Origin: Pseudomonas fluorescens | Lineage (GTDB): Bacteria > Pseudomonadota > Gammaproteobacteria > Pseudomonadales > Pseudomonadaceae | Length of the DNA: 64,000 bases | Assembly (NCBI RefSeq): GCF_002837185.1 | Contig: NZ_KZ478007.1 | Span: forward strand, 20,773 to 84,772 | Direction: 5' to 3' | Shown: piece after piece, positions 8,143 to 17,123 of the stretch | Numbering within the stretch: the stretch's first letter is position 1 | How the letters are laid out: each line of letters begins with the position of its first letter | Position numbers and translations under genes: made by a program | Notes under the pieces: model-generated | Databases searched by the model: none | What the model was told of the DNA's origin: nothing | Seen by the model: only the letters and a program-made list of their open reading frames with translations

Positions 8143-9567
8143 ATGACTGTCAAAACAAATATTGACATGGTGTCAATTATGCGTGAGGGGTTGTCCAACG
8201 GTCAGGGCGTGAAGTACAAGCGCCTGTCCGATGTCATGGAACGGGGCATCCTTGAAGGCACGATTGAACCGGGAAGAAAACTGCCGCCTCATCGGGTGCT
8301 TTCCGACAATCTGGGCGTCACTATCGGCACCATCAGCCGGGCCTACGGTGAGCTGGAGCGGTTGGGTTTGGTGGTGGCGCGTGTGGGTGACGGTACATTC
8401 GTGCGCAAGCGTGGGATGGAGCGCCAGCGTGATGAAGGCTTTCGCAACTTCAGCGAGGAGCCACGGCAGTACTTCGACATGAGCCGCAACATGCATATTC
8501 CGGGGCAGGAAACGGTATTCCTTGCCCAGAGCTTCCAAACCCTGTCGACCAACGGCAAATTTCTCCAGGACATCAGCGCCTATACCCCGGACGCGGGTCT
8601 GCCGCGCTATCGCGAGGCCGGTGCGCAATGGCTGGTGCAGCGCGACTTTCATCCGATTCCCGAGCAGGTCATCTGCGTCAATGGCGGCCAGCATGGCTTG
8701 CTCTGCGCGATGATGGCGTTGCTGCGCGCCGGCGACACGGTGGTCACCGAGCAACTGACTTACCCGGGGCTTATCACCGCCGCGCGGATGCTGGGTGTGC
8801 GGTTGATCGGGCTGGAGATGGATGAAGAAGGCGTGCTGCCGGGTGCGCTGGATGAAGTCTGTCGAAATCACCGGGTTTCGGCGCTGTATTGCACGCCAAC
8901 GATCCAGAATCCCACAACCGCAGTGTTGTCAGTCCCGCGCCGTGAAGCGTTGGCCAAGGTCTGTCGTGAACATAATCTGCTGATTCTGGAGGATGAAGCC
9001 CATGGCGTGCTGGTCGAGGATCGTCCTCCGCCCCTCAGTTACTTCGCCCCTGAACGTACGATCCTGATCAGCAGCTTGAGCAAGGCGGTATCGGCCGGGC
9101 TGCGCGTGGGCTATGTGCATGCGCCGCCGGCGCTGGTCAGCCGGGTGTCGGCGGCACTGCGTTCGACCTGCTGGATGGCCACCCCGGTGACCCTGGAACT
9201 GGCGACCCAATGGATCGAAAACGGCACGGCGGAATACCTGCTGCGCCAGCAGATCAACGAGATAAGCCGGCGCAAGGCCTTGGTCGAGGGCTTATTGAGC
9301 GGTCTGCAGTATCGCACTCACCTCAACAGCCCGCACTTCTGGATCGAAGTGCCGGAACCCTGGCGCGCGTCGGAAATCGAGGCAGAACTCAAGCAGAACA
9401 ACTACCTGATCGCGACCGCCGAAGCGTTTGCCGTGGGGCAGACGGCGGTGCCGCAGTTTATCCGGGCAAGTATTTGCAATACCTCGGGGGATGATCAGTT
9501 GCTGCGGGCGGGGTTCGATGCGCTGGCGACGGCGCTGGGGCAGGGGGGTGGAAGGTTTCAGTTGTAG
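8143..9567 (+). CDS. MocR/PdxR-type regulator (GntR winged helix plus aminotransferase domain)
   Basis: A 474-residue regulator. Residues about 1-80 form a GntR winged helix (YKRLSDVMERGILEGTIEPG, LGVTIGTISRAYGELERLG). The rest is a fold-type I aminotransferase-like domain with NGGQHGLLCAMMALLRAGD, the aspartate region EDEAHGVLVE and a PLP-binding lysine in ISSLSKAVSAGLRVGY. Such proteins bind PLP and an amino-acid effector and act mostly as activators of a divergent gene. The divergent operon makes or exports cysteine or O-acetylserine, so one of these is a reasonable effector guess. Two ATGs overlap at 8140 and 8143; the second has better spacing from AGGG. The gene ends just before a heptamer repeat array. 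Confidence 0.9.
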   Translation: MTVKTNIDMVSIMREGLSNGQGVKYKRLSDVMERGILEGTIEPGRKLPPHRVLSDNLGVTIGTISRAYGELERLGLVVARVGDGTFVRKRGMERQRDEGFRNFSEEPRQYFDMSRNMHIPGQETVFLAQSFQTLSTNGKFLQDISAYTPDAGLPRYREAGAQWLVQRDFHPIPEQVICVNGGQHGLLCAMMALLRAGDTVVTEQLTYPGLITAARMLGVRLIGLEMDEEGVLPGALDEVCRNHRVSALYCTPTIQNPTTAVLSVPRREALAKVCREHNLLILEDEAHGVLVEDRPPPLSYFAPERTILISSLSKAVSAGLRVGYVHAPPALVSRVSAALRSTCWMATPVTLELATQWIENGTAEYLLRQQINEISRRKALVEGLLSGLQYRTHLNSPHFWIEVPEPWRASEIEAELKQNNYLIATAEAFAVGQTAVPQFIRASICNTSGDDQLLRAGFDALATALGQGGGRFQL

Positions 9568-9586
9568 GTGTTAAGGCGCAAGACGT

Positions 9587-9661
9587 AAGCTTCAAGCTTC
9601 AAGCTTCAAGACGAGAGCCGAGTGGCATGTTCTTGCAGCTTATAGCTTGCAGCTTGCCGCT
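9587..9661. repeat. Heptamer array AAGCTTC x3 plus related AGCTTGC repeats
   Basis: Three perfect AAGCTTC units at 9587-9607 are followed by related GCAGCTTATAGCTTGCAGCT sequence to 9661. The block lies between the convergent mocR-type gene and ppsR. Similar blocks occur at 41584-41646 and 54657-54735, and GCTTATAGCTTG is shared with the latter. Confidence 0.85.
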
Positions 9662-9664
9662 GCC

Positions 9665-10483
9665 TCACTTAAACCTGCGCTCCACACCCTTCTCCACCAG
9701 AATCTTCGCCGAAATCTCTTCCACCGAAAAATGCGTGGAATTGATGTGCGCAATATTTTCGCGACGGAACAGATTTTCCACTTCGCGCACTTCGAACTCA
9801 CACTGGGCGTAACTTGAATAACGGCTGTTGGGCTTGCGTTCATTCCGGATCGCGGTGAGGCGGTCCGGGTCGATGGTCAGGCCGAACAGCTTGTGCGAAT
9901 GGGCGCGCAGGGCGGCGGGCAGCGTCAGGTGTTCCATGTCGTCTTCCGTCAGCGGGTAGTTGGCCGCGCGAATACCGAATTGCATGGCCATGTACAGGCA
10001 GGTCGGGGTCTTGCCGCAGCGCGACACGCCCACCAGGATCAGGTCGGCCTTGTCGTAATAGTGCGTGCGGGCGCCGTCGTCGTTGTCGAGGGCGAAGTTC
10101 ACTGCCTCGATACGCTCCATATAGTTGGAATTATGACCAATGGAATGGGACTTTCCGACGGAGTAAGAGGAATGCTCGCTCAACTCCTGTTCCAATGGCG
10201 CCAGGAACGTGGAGAAAATGTCGATCATGAAACCATTCGAGGTCGCGAGAATCTCACGAATGTCTTGATTGACGATGGTGTCGAAAATGATCGGGCGACA
10301 ACCGTCTTTTTCAGCCGCCAGATTGATTTGTTGTACCATGGCCCGCGCTTTATCCACGCTGTCTATATAAGGTCGCGTGAATTTGGCGAAGGTAATGTTT
10401 TCGAACTGCGCGAGCAGGCTCTGGCCCAGTGTTTCGGCCGTGATGCCGGTGCCATCGGAAATAAAGAAAGCAGATCGTTTCAT
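9665..10483 (-). CDS. ppsR: PEP synthase regulatory protein (bifunctional kinase/pyrophosphorylase)
   Basis: A 272-residue DUF299 protein. It switches phosphoenolpyruvate synthase off by ADP-dependent phosphorylation of a threonine near the catalytic histidine and on again by Pi-dependent dephosphorylation. The P-loop GVSRCGKT is at residues 152-159, with the family start FFISDGTGITAETLG at 7-20. ATG 10483 is chosen because it begins exactly at the conserved N-terminus; the open frame upstream has no family similarity. It is transcribed divergently from its target ppsA, the standard arrangement in pseudomonads. Confidence 0.95.
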   Translation of the reverse strand: MKRSAFFISDGTGITAETLGQSLLAQFENITFAKFTRPYIDSVDKARAMVQQINLAAEKDGCRPIIFDTIVNQDIREILATSNGFMIDIFSTFLAPLEQELSEHSSYSVGKSHSIGHNSNYMERIEAVNFALDNDDGARTHYYDKADLILVGVSRCGKTPTCLYMAMQFGIRAANYPLTEDDMEHLTLPAALRAHSHKLFGLTIDPDRLTAIRNERKPNSRYSSYAQCEFEVREVENLFRRENIAHINSTHFSVEEISAKILVEKGVERRFK

Positions 10484-10661
10484 TTGAGCCCTGGGCCTTA
10501 AGCTGATGGCGAATCTTGGATATGATAGGCGCGATTTTGCCGTCCCGCAGTGGGCCGCATTCTCACTTATTTTCCAGGTCCAGGCCACAAGCGCTGGCGT
10601 TCGCTCCTACTGAGCAAGCCGCGTCCTGAGCTTTTCCAACACAGAAAGTGGAGAGATCACC

Positions 10662-13037
10662 TTGGTAGAGTACGTAGTTTCCCTCGATAAGCTCGGCGTC
10701 CATGATGTAGAGCACGTGGGGGGCAAGAACGCATCCCTCGGCGAGATGATCAGTAATCTTGCAGGCGCCGGTGTCTCGGTGCCGGGTGGTTTCGCCACCA
10801 CGGCCCAGGCTTACCGTGATTTCCTCGAGCTGAGCGGCCTGAACGCCCAGATCCACGCCGCGCTGGACGCTCTGGACGTCGATGACGTCAACGCCCTGGC
10901 CAGAACCGGCGCCCAGATCCGTCAATGGATCATGGAAGCCGAGTTCCCCGAGAAGCTCAACGAAGAAATCCGCACCGCCTTCGCCACCTTGTCCGCCGGC
11001 AACCCGGACATGGCTGTCGCCGTGCGCTCCTCGGCCACCGCCGAAGACTTGCCGGACGCCTCTTTCGCCGGTCAGCAGGAAACGTTCCTGAACATCCGCG
11101 GCGTGGAAAACGTGATCCGCGCGGCCAAGGAAGTTTTTGCCTCGCTGTTCAACGACCGCGCCATTTCCTACCGCGTGCACCAGGGTTTCGACCACAAGCT
11201 GGTGGCCTTGTCTGCCGGTGTGCAGCGCATGGTACGTTCGGAAACCGGCACCGCCGGTGTGATGTTCACCCTGGACACCGAATCGGGCTTCCGTGACGTG
11301 GTGTTTATCACCGGCGCCTACGGCCTGGGCGAAACCGTCGTACAAGGCGCGGTCAACCCTGACGAATTCTACGTGCACAAGCACACCCTTGAGGCCGGAC
11401 GCCCGGCCATCCTGCGCCGCAACCTGGGCAGCAAGGCGATCAAGATGATCTACGGCGACGAGGCCAAGGCTGGTCGCTCGGTTAAAACGGTTGACGTCGA
11501 CAAGGCTGAGCGTGCGCGTTTCTGCCTGACCGACGCTGAAGTCAGCGAGCTGGCCAAGCAAGCGATGATCATCGAGAAGCACTACAAGTGCCCGATGGAC
11601 ATCGAGTGGGCCAAGGACGGTGACGACGGCAAGCTGTACATCGTGCAGGCCCGTCCCGAGACCGTTAAGAGCCGCACGTCGGCCAACGTCATGGAACGCT
11701 ACCTGCTCAAGGAAACCGGCACCGTGCTGGTGGAAGGCCGCGCCATCGGCCAGCGCATCGGCGCCGGCAAGGTGCGCATCATCAAGGACGTGTCCGAGAT
11801 GGACAAAGTCCAGCCGGGTGACGTGCTGGTCTCCGACATGACCGATCCGGACTGGGAGCCGGTGATGAAGCGCGCCAGCGCCATCGTCACCAACCGTGGC
11901 GGGCGCACGTGCCACGCAGCGATCATCGCCCGTGAGCTGGGGATTCCCGCGGTTGTCGGTTGCGGCAACGCCACGCAGCTGTTGAAAGATGGCCAGGGTG
12001 TGACGGTGTCCTGTGCCGAAGGCGACACCGGCTTCATCTTCGAAGGCGAGCTGGGCTTCGACATCAAGCAGAACTCCATCGACGCCATGCCGGACCTGCC
12101 GTTCAAGATCATGATGAACGTCGGCAACCCGGACCGCGCCTTCGACTTCGCGCAGTTGCCGAACGCCGGTGTGGGCCTGGCCCGCCTGGAATTCATCATC
12201 AACCGCATGATCGGCGTGCACCCCAAGGCCCTGTTGAACTACGCCGGCCTGCCGCTGGACATCAAGGAAAGCGTCGACAAGCGCATCGCCGGTTACAACG
12301 ACCCGGTGGGCTTCTACGTCGAGAAGCTGGTGGAAGGCATCAGCACCCTGGCGGCGGCGTTCTACCCGAAAAAGGTCATCGTGCGGCTGTCGGACTTCAA
12401 GTCCAACGAATACGCCAACCTGATCGGCGGCAAGCTTTACGAGCCGGAAGAAGAAAACCCGATGCTGGGTTTCCGTGGCGCCTCGCGTTACATCAGCGAG
12501 GCCTTCCGTGACTGCTTCGAACTCGAGTGCCGCGCCCTCAAGCGTGTGCGCAACGAGATGGGGCTGACCAACGTCGAAATCATGGTGCCGTTCGTGCGTA
12601 CCCTGGGCGAGGCGAGCCAGGTGGTTGATCTGCTGGCCGAAAACGGTCTGAGCCGCGGCGAAAACGGCCTGCGCGTGATCATGATGTGCGAGCTGCCGTC
12701 CAACGCCATCCTGGCCGAGGAATTCCTGGAGTTCTTCGACGGTTTCTCCATCGGCTCCAACGACCTGACCCAGCTGACCCTGGGCCTGGACCGTGACTCC
12801 GGGATCATCGCCCACCTGTTCGACGAGCGAAATCCTGCGGTCAAGAAGCTGCTGTCCAACGCCATCCAGGCCTGTAACAAGGCCGGCAAGTACATCGGTA
12901 TCTGTGGCCAGGGCCCGTCCGATCACCCTGACCTGGCCAGATGGCTGATGGAACAGGGTATCGAAAGCGTCTCGCTGAACCCCGATTCCGTGCTTGAAAC
13001 CTGGTTCTTCCTGGCTGAAGGTCAAGCGTCCGCTTAA
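10662..13037 (+). CDS. ppsA: Phosphoenolpyruvate synthase
   Basis: A 791-residue PEP synthase, full length, converting pyruvate, ATP and water to PEP, AMP and Pi for gluconeogenesis. An N-terminal ATP-binding domain (GGKNASLGEM) is followed by the swivelling phosphohistidine domain with GGRTCHAAI, where the histidine is residue 418, and a C-terminal PEP/pyruvate barrel with IGSNDLTQLTLGLDRDS and ICGQGPSDHP. The start is a TTG at 10662: GGAGA lies seven bases before it and the sequence VEYVVSLDKLG begins there as in other Pseudomonas homologues. The 178-bp gap to divergent ppsR must hold both promoters; no clear element was identified in it. A hairpin follows the stop. Confidence 0.96.
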   Translation: MVEYVVSLDKLGVHDVEHVGGKNASLGEMISNLAGAGVSVPGGFATTAQAYRDFLELSGLNAQIHAALDALDVDDVNALARTGAQIRQWIMEAEFPEKLNEEIRTAFATLSAGNPDMAVAVRSSATAEDLPDASFAGQQETFLNIRGVENVIRAAKEVFASLFNDRAISYRVHQGFDHKLVALSAGVQRMVRSETGTAGVMFTLDTESGFRDVVFITGAYGLGETVVQGAVNPDEFYVHKHTLEAGRPAILRRNLGSKAIKMIYGDEAKAGRSVKTVDVDKAERARFCLTDAEVSELAKQAMIIEKHYKCPMDIEWAKDGDDGKLYIVQARPETVKSRTSANVMERYLLKETGTVLVEGRAIGQRIGAGKVRIIKDVSEMDKVQPGDVLVSDMTDPDWEPVMKRASAIVTNRGGRTCHAAIIARELGIPAVVGCGNATQLLKDGQGVTVSCAEGDTGFIFEGELGFDIKQNSIDAMPDLPFKIMMNVGNPDRAFDFAQLPNAGVGLARLEFIINRMIGVHPKALLNYAGLPLDIKESVDKRIAGYNDPVGFYVEKLVEGISTLAAAFYPKKVIVRLSDFKSNEYANLIGGKLYEPEEENPMLGFRGASRYISEAFRDCFELECRALKRVRNEMGLTNVEIMVPFVRTLGEASQVVDLLAENGLSRGENGLRVIMMCELPSNAILAEEFLEFFDGFSIGSNDLTQLTLGLDRDSGIIAHLFDERNPAVKKLLSNAIQACNKAGKYIGICGQGPSDHPDLARWLMEQGIESVSLNPDSVLETWFFLAEGQASA

Positions 13038-13054
13038 AGCCGCTACGTCAAAAG

Positions 13055-13092
13055 TGCCGGTCACCTGTCGAGGGTGACCGGCATTCTTATCT
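13055..13092 (+). terminator. Hairpin downstream of ppsA
   Basis: TGCCGGTCACC at 13055-13065 and GGTGACCGGCA at 13073-13083 form an 11-bp perfect stem with a 7-nt loop. It is followed by TTCTTATCT, a weak U tract, so it is a probable but not strong intrinsic terminator. Confidence 0.7.
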
Positions 13093-13143
13093 GTACAGGG
13101 CGGAATTCCTACCGAACGCCGCCCTTTTTTGTGCAAGAGCATT

Positions 13144-14133
13144 ATGCAAAGCAGCAGCAACCTGTTTCCCGTCGCCCTGATCAGCGCTGAACGTCGTGGC
13201 GACCTGAGTGAAGATGTGTACCGTCTCAAACCCGGCAACAGCCCCGACGCTACCGTCGAGCTGGCGGTTACCCGGTTGGGCCTGGCCGATGTCCCGGAAA
13301 ACCGGGGCACGCCGGTTATTTTCCTGCACGGCAGTTTTTCCAATCGGCGCTTCTGGTATTCGCCCAAGGGCATTGGCCTGGGCGCTCACCTGGCGCGCCG
13401 CGGTTTTGATGTGTGGATCCCGGAAATGCGCGGCCATGGCCTGTCCAGGCGCAACCACGACTACGTGCGCAACCGTGTCGCCGATTATGCGCGCTACGAT
13501 TTGCCGGCCATCGGCGCCTTTGTGCACGAGCAAAGTGGGCAGGTGCCGCACTGGATCGGGCATTCCCTCGGCGCCACGACGTTGGCTGCGGCCCTGGGAG
13601 GGCAAACCTTGAACGCGCAGTCAGTGGCCTCAGTGGCGTTATTTGGTTGCCAGGTCAGCCGCACGCATTGGCCGTTGAAAATTCCACCGGTGGAGTGGGG
13701 CGGTCGATTTATCCTGAAGCGTCTAGCTCAGGTGTCTGGCCCACGCTTCAAGCGTGGACCGGAGGACGAACCGGCCGGTGTGATAATCGAAGCGCTGCGT
13801 TGGAATGGCCTGTTCGGCCGCTTTGGCGACGGCGAGCGGGATTGGTGGAAAGGCCTGGCAGCGGTCGACGTGCCGTTGTTGGCGGTCAGTGCGGCGGGCG
13901 ATCGGCAGGATCCGGACTGGGCGTGTCGCAAGCTGTTCGAGCAAGTCGGCAGCGAGCATCGCCAGTACCTGTGCCTGGGACGTGGGCAGGGTTTTACCGA
14001 AGATTTCGGGCATGTACAAATGCTGGTCAGCAAAGCCGCGCAGGCCCAAGTGTGGCCCTTGGTGGAACGCTGGTTGAAAGATCCGCTGACACCTGTGCTC
14101 GGCACCCGGCCAGAGGTGGCTGTGGCGGTTTGA
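13144..14133 (+). CDS. Alpha/beta-fold hydrolase
   Basis: A 329-residue alpha/beta hydrolase. FLHGSFSNRRFW (oxyanion-hole region), the nucleophile elbow IGHSLGATTLAAAL and a C-terminal histidine region (EDFGHVQML) give a complete catalytic triad. No signal peptide is evident. The substrate is unknown. In P. aeruginosa an esterase/lipase-like gene occupies the same position between ppsA and the RraA gene, so this is core context. ATG 13144 is preferred over a GTG at 13129, although the ribosome-binding site is weak. Confidence 0.85.
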   Translation: MQSSSNLFPVALISAERRGDLSEDVYRLKPGNSPDATVELAVTRLGLADVPENRGTPVIFLHGSFSNRRFWYSPKGIGLGAHLARRGFDVWIPEMRGHGLSRRNHDYVRNRVADYARYDLPAIGAFVHEQSGQVPHWIGHSLGATTLAAALGGQTLNAQSVASVALFGCQVSRTHWPLKIPPVEWGGRFILKRLAQVSGPRFKRGPEDEPAGVIIEALRWNGLFGRFGDGERDWWKGLAAVDVPLLAVSAAGDRQDPDWACRKLFEQVGSEHRQYLCLGRGQGFTEDFGHVQMLVSKAAQAQVWPLVERWLKDPLTPVLGTRPEVAVAV

Positions 14134-14364
14134 CGAAGCGCGCCATCGAGGCCGTTTCACTCTTGAGTGGTTGCGGCTAAGATATGACGCCTCAGGCGCT
14201 TCTGGTCATATTCAGTCGCGTAACGACTATTGCGTTGCGTTGATTGCGCTTTGATCATGGCCGGCGCCAGTGGCCGAGCACTTAAAGAATGCCTGCTGCA
14301 GCACGTTTTTCCTGATATATGCCGTGAACTGTTCGACCCCTTCTTTGATGACAGGAGTTTCGCG

Positions 14365-14856
14365 ATGGACCATTACGTGACCCCCGACCTGTGCGACGCC
14401 TACCCGGAGTTGGTGCAGGTGCTTGAGCCGATGTTCAGCAATTTCGGTGGCCGAGACTCCTTCGGCGGCGAGATTGTCACCCTCAAATGCTTCGAGGATA
14501 ACTCCCTGGTCAAGGCACAGGCCGAGCAGCCGGGCGCCGGCAAGGTGTTGGTGGTCGATGGAGGTGGTTCGCTGCGGCGTGCGTTGCTCGGTGACCTGAT
14601 TGCCGAGAAAGCCGCGAAAAACGGCTGGGAAGGTATGGTGATCTACGGTTGCATCCGCGATGTCGACATCCTTGCCCAGACCGACCTGGGCGTGCAGGCC
14701 CTGGCTGCCCATCCGATGAAAACCGACAAGCGTGGCCTGGGTGACCTGAACGTGGCGGTGACCTTTGCAGGCGTGACGTTCCGCCCGGGTGAATACGTGT
14801 ACGCCGATAACAACGGGGTAATCGTCTCGCCCAGCCCGCTGAAAATGCCTGAATAA
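14365..14856 (+). CDS. rraA: RraA family protein (ribonuclease E activity regulator)
   Basis: A 163-residue RraA/methyltransferase-fold protein. In E. coli RraA binds RNase E and inhibits its endonuclease activity; related proteins are HMG/CHA aldolases with a divalent metal site. Visible blocks are VLVVDGGGSLRRALLGDLIAEKA and WEGMVIYGCIRDVDIL, containing the Arg/Asp pair used by the aldolase branch, so an aldolase activity cannot be excluded. ATG 14365 has ACAGGAG seven bases upstream and begins the conserved region; the open frame extending upstream to 14230 is not needed. The gene lies directly upstream of the cmaX cluster. Confidence 0.88.
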   Translation: MDHYVTPDLCDAYPELVQVLEPMFSNFGGRDSFGGEIVTLKCFEDNSLVKAQAEQPGAGKVLVVDGGGSLRRALLGDLIAEKAAKNGWEGMVIYGCIRDVDILAQTDLGVQALAAHPMKTDKRGLGDLNVAVTFAGVTFRPGEYVYADNNGVIVSPSPLKMPE

Positions 14857-14881
14857 ACCGCAGTAGCCGAAAGGGATGAGG

Positions 14882-15877
14882 ATGTTCGAGGAAGACAACG
14901 CGCAGTGGGGGCTGGTGCATGCCCTGGTGCTGGACGGTAAAGGCGGTGCGCGTTCGATTGCCCGGACCGAGCTTGACGAGTTGCAACTGCAGCCCCAGGA
15001 AAGCCTGTGGCTGCATTGGGACCGCAGCCATCCGCAAACCCAGACCTGGCTGCGCAAATCCAGCGGTTTGAGTGAATTTGCCTGTGACCTCCTGCTGGAA
15101 GAAAACACCCGTCCGCGGCTGCTGCCGCTGCCGGATGCGGAACTGCTGCTCTTTCTGCGCGGGATCAATCTCAATCCCGGCGCGGAACCGGAAGACATGG
15201 TTTCGGTACGTATATTCGCGGCAGCCAATCGGGTGATTTCCCTCAGGTTGCGCCCGTTACGCGCCACCGATGAGCTGCTGGTGCAATTGGCCGAGGGCAA
15301 GGGCCCCAGAACTGCATCGGAACTGATCCTTTATATGGCGCAGTACCTGACCAACAAAGTGCAGGATCTGGTCACTGGGCTGTCCGAAATTGTCGATGCC
15401 GAAGAAGAAAAACTCGATGCCGACGAACGGTATACCCCCGAGCACGGCAGCGTCTTGCAGATCCGTCGGCGAGCGGCCGGGCTCAAGCGTTTCCTGGCGC
15501 CGCAACGGGATATTTTTGCGCAGCTGACGCGAATCAAACTGGCGTGGTTCTGTGATGACGACGCTGACTATTGGAACGAATTACACAACAGCCTGACCCG
15601 TTACCTTGAAGAGCTCGAATTGGCTCGGGAGCGTGTGGGGCTTGTACTTGAGGCCGAAGACCGGCGCCTGAGCCTGCGCATGAACCGCACCATGTACCGC
15701 TTCGGCATCATCACCGGCATCTTCTTGCCGATGAGTTTTCTGACCGGCTTGCTGGGCATCAATGTAGGGGGAATACCGTTTTCCAGCAGCCCTTACGGAT
15801 TCATGATTGCCTGCCTGCTGATGATCTCGGTGGCGCTGGGTCAATGGTGGCTTTTTCGACGGTTACGCTGGGTTTGA
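14882..15877 (+). CDS. cmaX: CorA/ZntB-like transporter CmaX
   Basis: A 331-residue member of the CorA family in its ZntB-like branch: a long acidic/helical cytoplasmic domain, then two C-terminal membrane helices (about 270-292 and 303-322). The pore-side signature is GLLGINVGG, i.e. GIN rather than GMN, as in ZntB-type proteins. First gene of the cmaX-crfX-cmpX-sigX-oprF locus, known in P. aeruginosa and P. fluorescens as part of the SigX envelope regulon. I chose ATG 14882, with AAGG seven bases before it; an ATG two codons earlier is possible. Confidence 0.88.
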   Translation: MFEEDNAQWGLVHALVLDGKGGARSIARTELDELQLQPQESLWLHWDRSHPQTQTWLRKSSGLSEFACDLLLEENTRPRLLPLPDAELLLFLRGINLNPGAEPEDMVSVRIFAAANRVISLRLRPLRATDELLVQLAEGKGPRTASELILYMAQYLTNKVQDLVTGLSEIVDAEEEKLDADERYTPEHGSVLQIRRRAAGLKRFLAPQRDIFAQLTRIKLAWFCDDDADYWNELHNSLTRYLEELELARERVGLVLEAEDRRLSLRMNRTMYRFGIITGIFLPMSFLTGLLGINVGGIPFSSSPYGFMIACLLMISVALGQWWLFRRLRWV

Positions 15878-15963
15878 GCTGAATATGAGCTGAACGTAGG
15901 AAAGGGTCGATGTGACCCGATGAATTTTACCCTCGTCTTTTAAATCACTTGCGAGAGGTCTCT

Positions 15964-16209
15964 ATGCACGATCCGTTCGAACAGTCTTTGCGTGACATGC
16001 TCAATGCTTCGCCATCCAACCGTGATGACGATGCCTGCCTGGGCCGCGTACTGAAAACCGCCAACCGTCAGGTAGGGGCGGGGGACCTGTTCGGTCTGCT
16101 CGGGCGTTGGGTGCCGGCGTTGATGATGGCCCTGAACAACGGTTCGGCCCATGTATCACCGGTTTCCCGGCATAAACCTCTTGCTCGCACTGCTGATAAG
16201 GCTGATTGA
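15964..16209 (+). CDS. crfX: Small conserved protein CrfX
   Basis: An 81-residue hydrophilic protein without membrane segment or signal peptide. It begins MHDPFEQSLRDMLNASPSNRDDDACLG. Identity rests on its position between cmaX and cmpX and its size and start, matching crfX in other pseudomonads, where the gene is controlled by SigX. Its biochemical function is not known. ATG 15964 has GAGAGG five bases upstream. Its stop at 16207-16209 lies 2 nt before the cmpX ATG, so the two are translationally coupled. Confidence 0.85.
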   Translation: MHDPFEQSLRDMLNASPSNRDDDACLGRVLKTANRQVGAGDLFGLLGRWVPALMMALNNGSAHVSPVSRHKPLARTADKAD

Positions 16210-16211
16210 AT

Positions 16212-17036
16212 ATGGAACTTGATCTCTGGACCCAGAGCCTGGTCACCGCAATGACCGCATTGTGGACCAAGGTGGCGAATTTCATTCCCAACCTCTTTGG
16301 TGCCCTGGTCCTGGTACTGCTGGGCTTTGTCGTGGCCAAGCTGCTCGACACCCTGTTGTCCAAATTGCTCGCCAAACTCGGGCTGGATCGCCTGATGGCC
16401 GGTACCGGCCTGACCAAGCTGCTGGGCCGTGCCGGGCTGCAGGTGCCGATTTCAACGCTGATCGGCAAGATCGTTTATTGGTTCGTTCTACTTATTTTTC
16501 TGGTTTCTGCGGCTCAGTCCCTTGGACTTGAGCGAGTTTCAGCTACGCTCGACATGCTGGCACTGTATTTGCCGAAAGTATTCGGCGGCGCGCTGGTGCT
16601 GCTGGTCGGCGTTTTACTCGCGCAACTGGCCAATGGCCTGGTACGCGGAGCCGCTGAAGGTGTCGGCCTGGACTATGCGGCAGGCCTGGGGCGAATTGCC
16701 CAGGGACTGGTGATCATCATCAGTATTTCGGTCGCGATCAGCCAGTTGGAGGTCAAAACTGACCTGCTGAACCACGTTATCGTGATTGTTTTGATTACCG
16801 TTGGTCTGGCCGTTGCTCTGGCCATGGGCTTGGGAAGCCGGGAAATTGCCGGTCAGATTCTTGCGGGAATCTACGTGCGTGAGCTGTATCAGGTAGGGCA
16901 ACAGGTGCGTGTGGGCGAGGTCGAAGGGCAAATCGAGGAGATCGGCACCGTCAAGACGACCGTGCTGACCGATGACGGGGAACTGGTGTCGCTGTCCAAC
17001 CGGATTCTCCTGGAGCAGCAGGTCAGTAGCCGCTAA
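16212..17036 (+). CDS. cmpX: CmpX, MscS-type mechanosensitive-channel-like membrane protein
   Basis: A 274-residue inner-membrane protein with a conserved TM-helix repeat domain: hydrophobic segments around 22-45, 85-105, 120-145, 165-185 and 195-215, then a cytoplasmic beta domain (VGQQVRVGEVEGQIEEIGTVKTTVL) like the MscS beta domain. In P. aeruginosa and P. fluorescens CmpX lies immediately upstream of sigX and its loss alters membrane state and SigX activity. ATG 16212 is two bases after the crfX stop; a TTG at 16206 is also in frame but overlaps crfX. Confidence 0.9.
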   Translation: MELDLWTQSLVTAMTALWTKVANFIPNLFGALVLVLLGFVVAKLLDTLLSKLLAKLGLDRLMAGTGLTKLLGRAGLQVPISTLIGKIVYWFVLLIFLVSAAQSLGLERVSATLDMLALYLPKVFGGALVLLVGVLLAQLANGLVRGAAEGVGLDYAAGLGRIAQGLVIIISISVAISQLEVKTDLLNHVIVIVLITVGLAVALAMGLGSREIAGQILAGIYVRELYQVGQQVRVGEVEGQIEEIGTVKTTVLTDDGELVSLSNRILLEQQVSSR

Positions 17037-17123
17037 ACCGGCAAACCCTGCTAATGTACGCCGCCGCGAACCCGGCTGACCGGGTTGCAGCGGACATTGA
17101 CCTGACTGCCGGCACGACTTGTT

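Noticed and set aside
10563..13373. Very long open frame (over 900 codons) on the minus strand opposite ppsA
   Set aside because: It is a mirror of the strong codon bias of ppsA; the translation has no recognisable domain and the plus-strand gene is certain.
17069..17086. Hairpin AACCCG/CGGGTT between cmpX and sigX as a terminator
   Set aside because: Only a 6-bp stem with no U tract; it may affect sigX translation but cannot be called a terminator.
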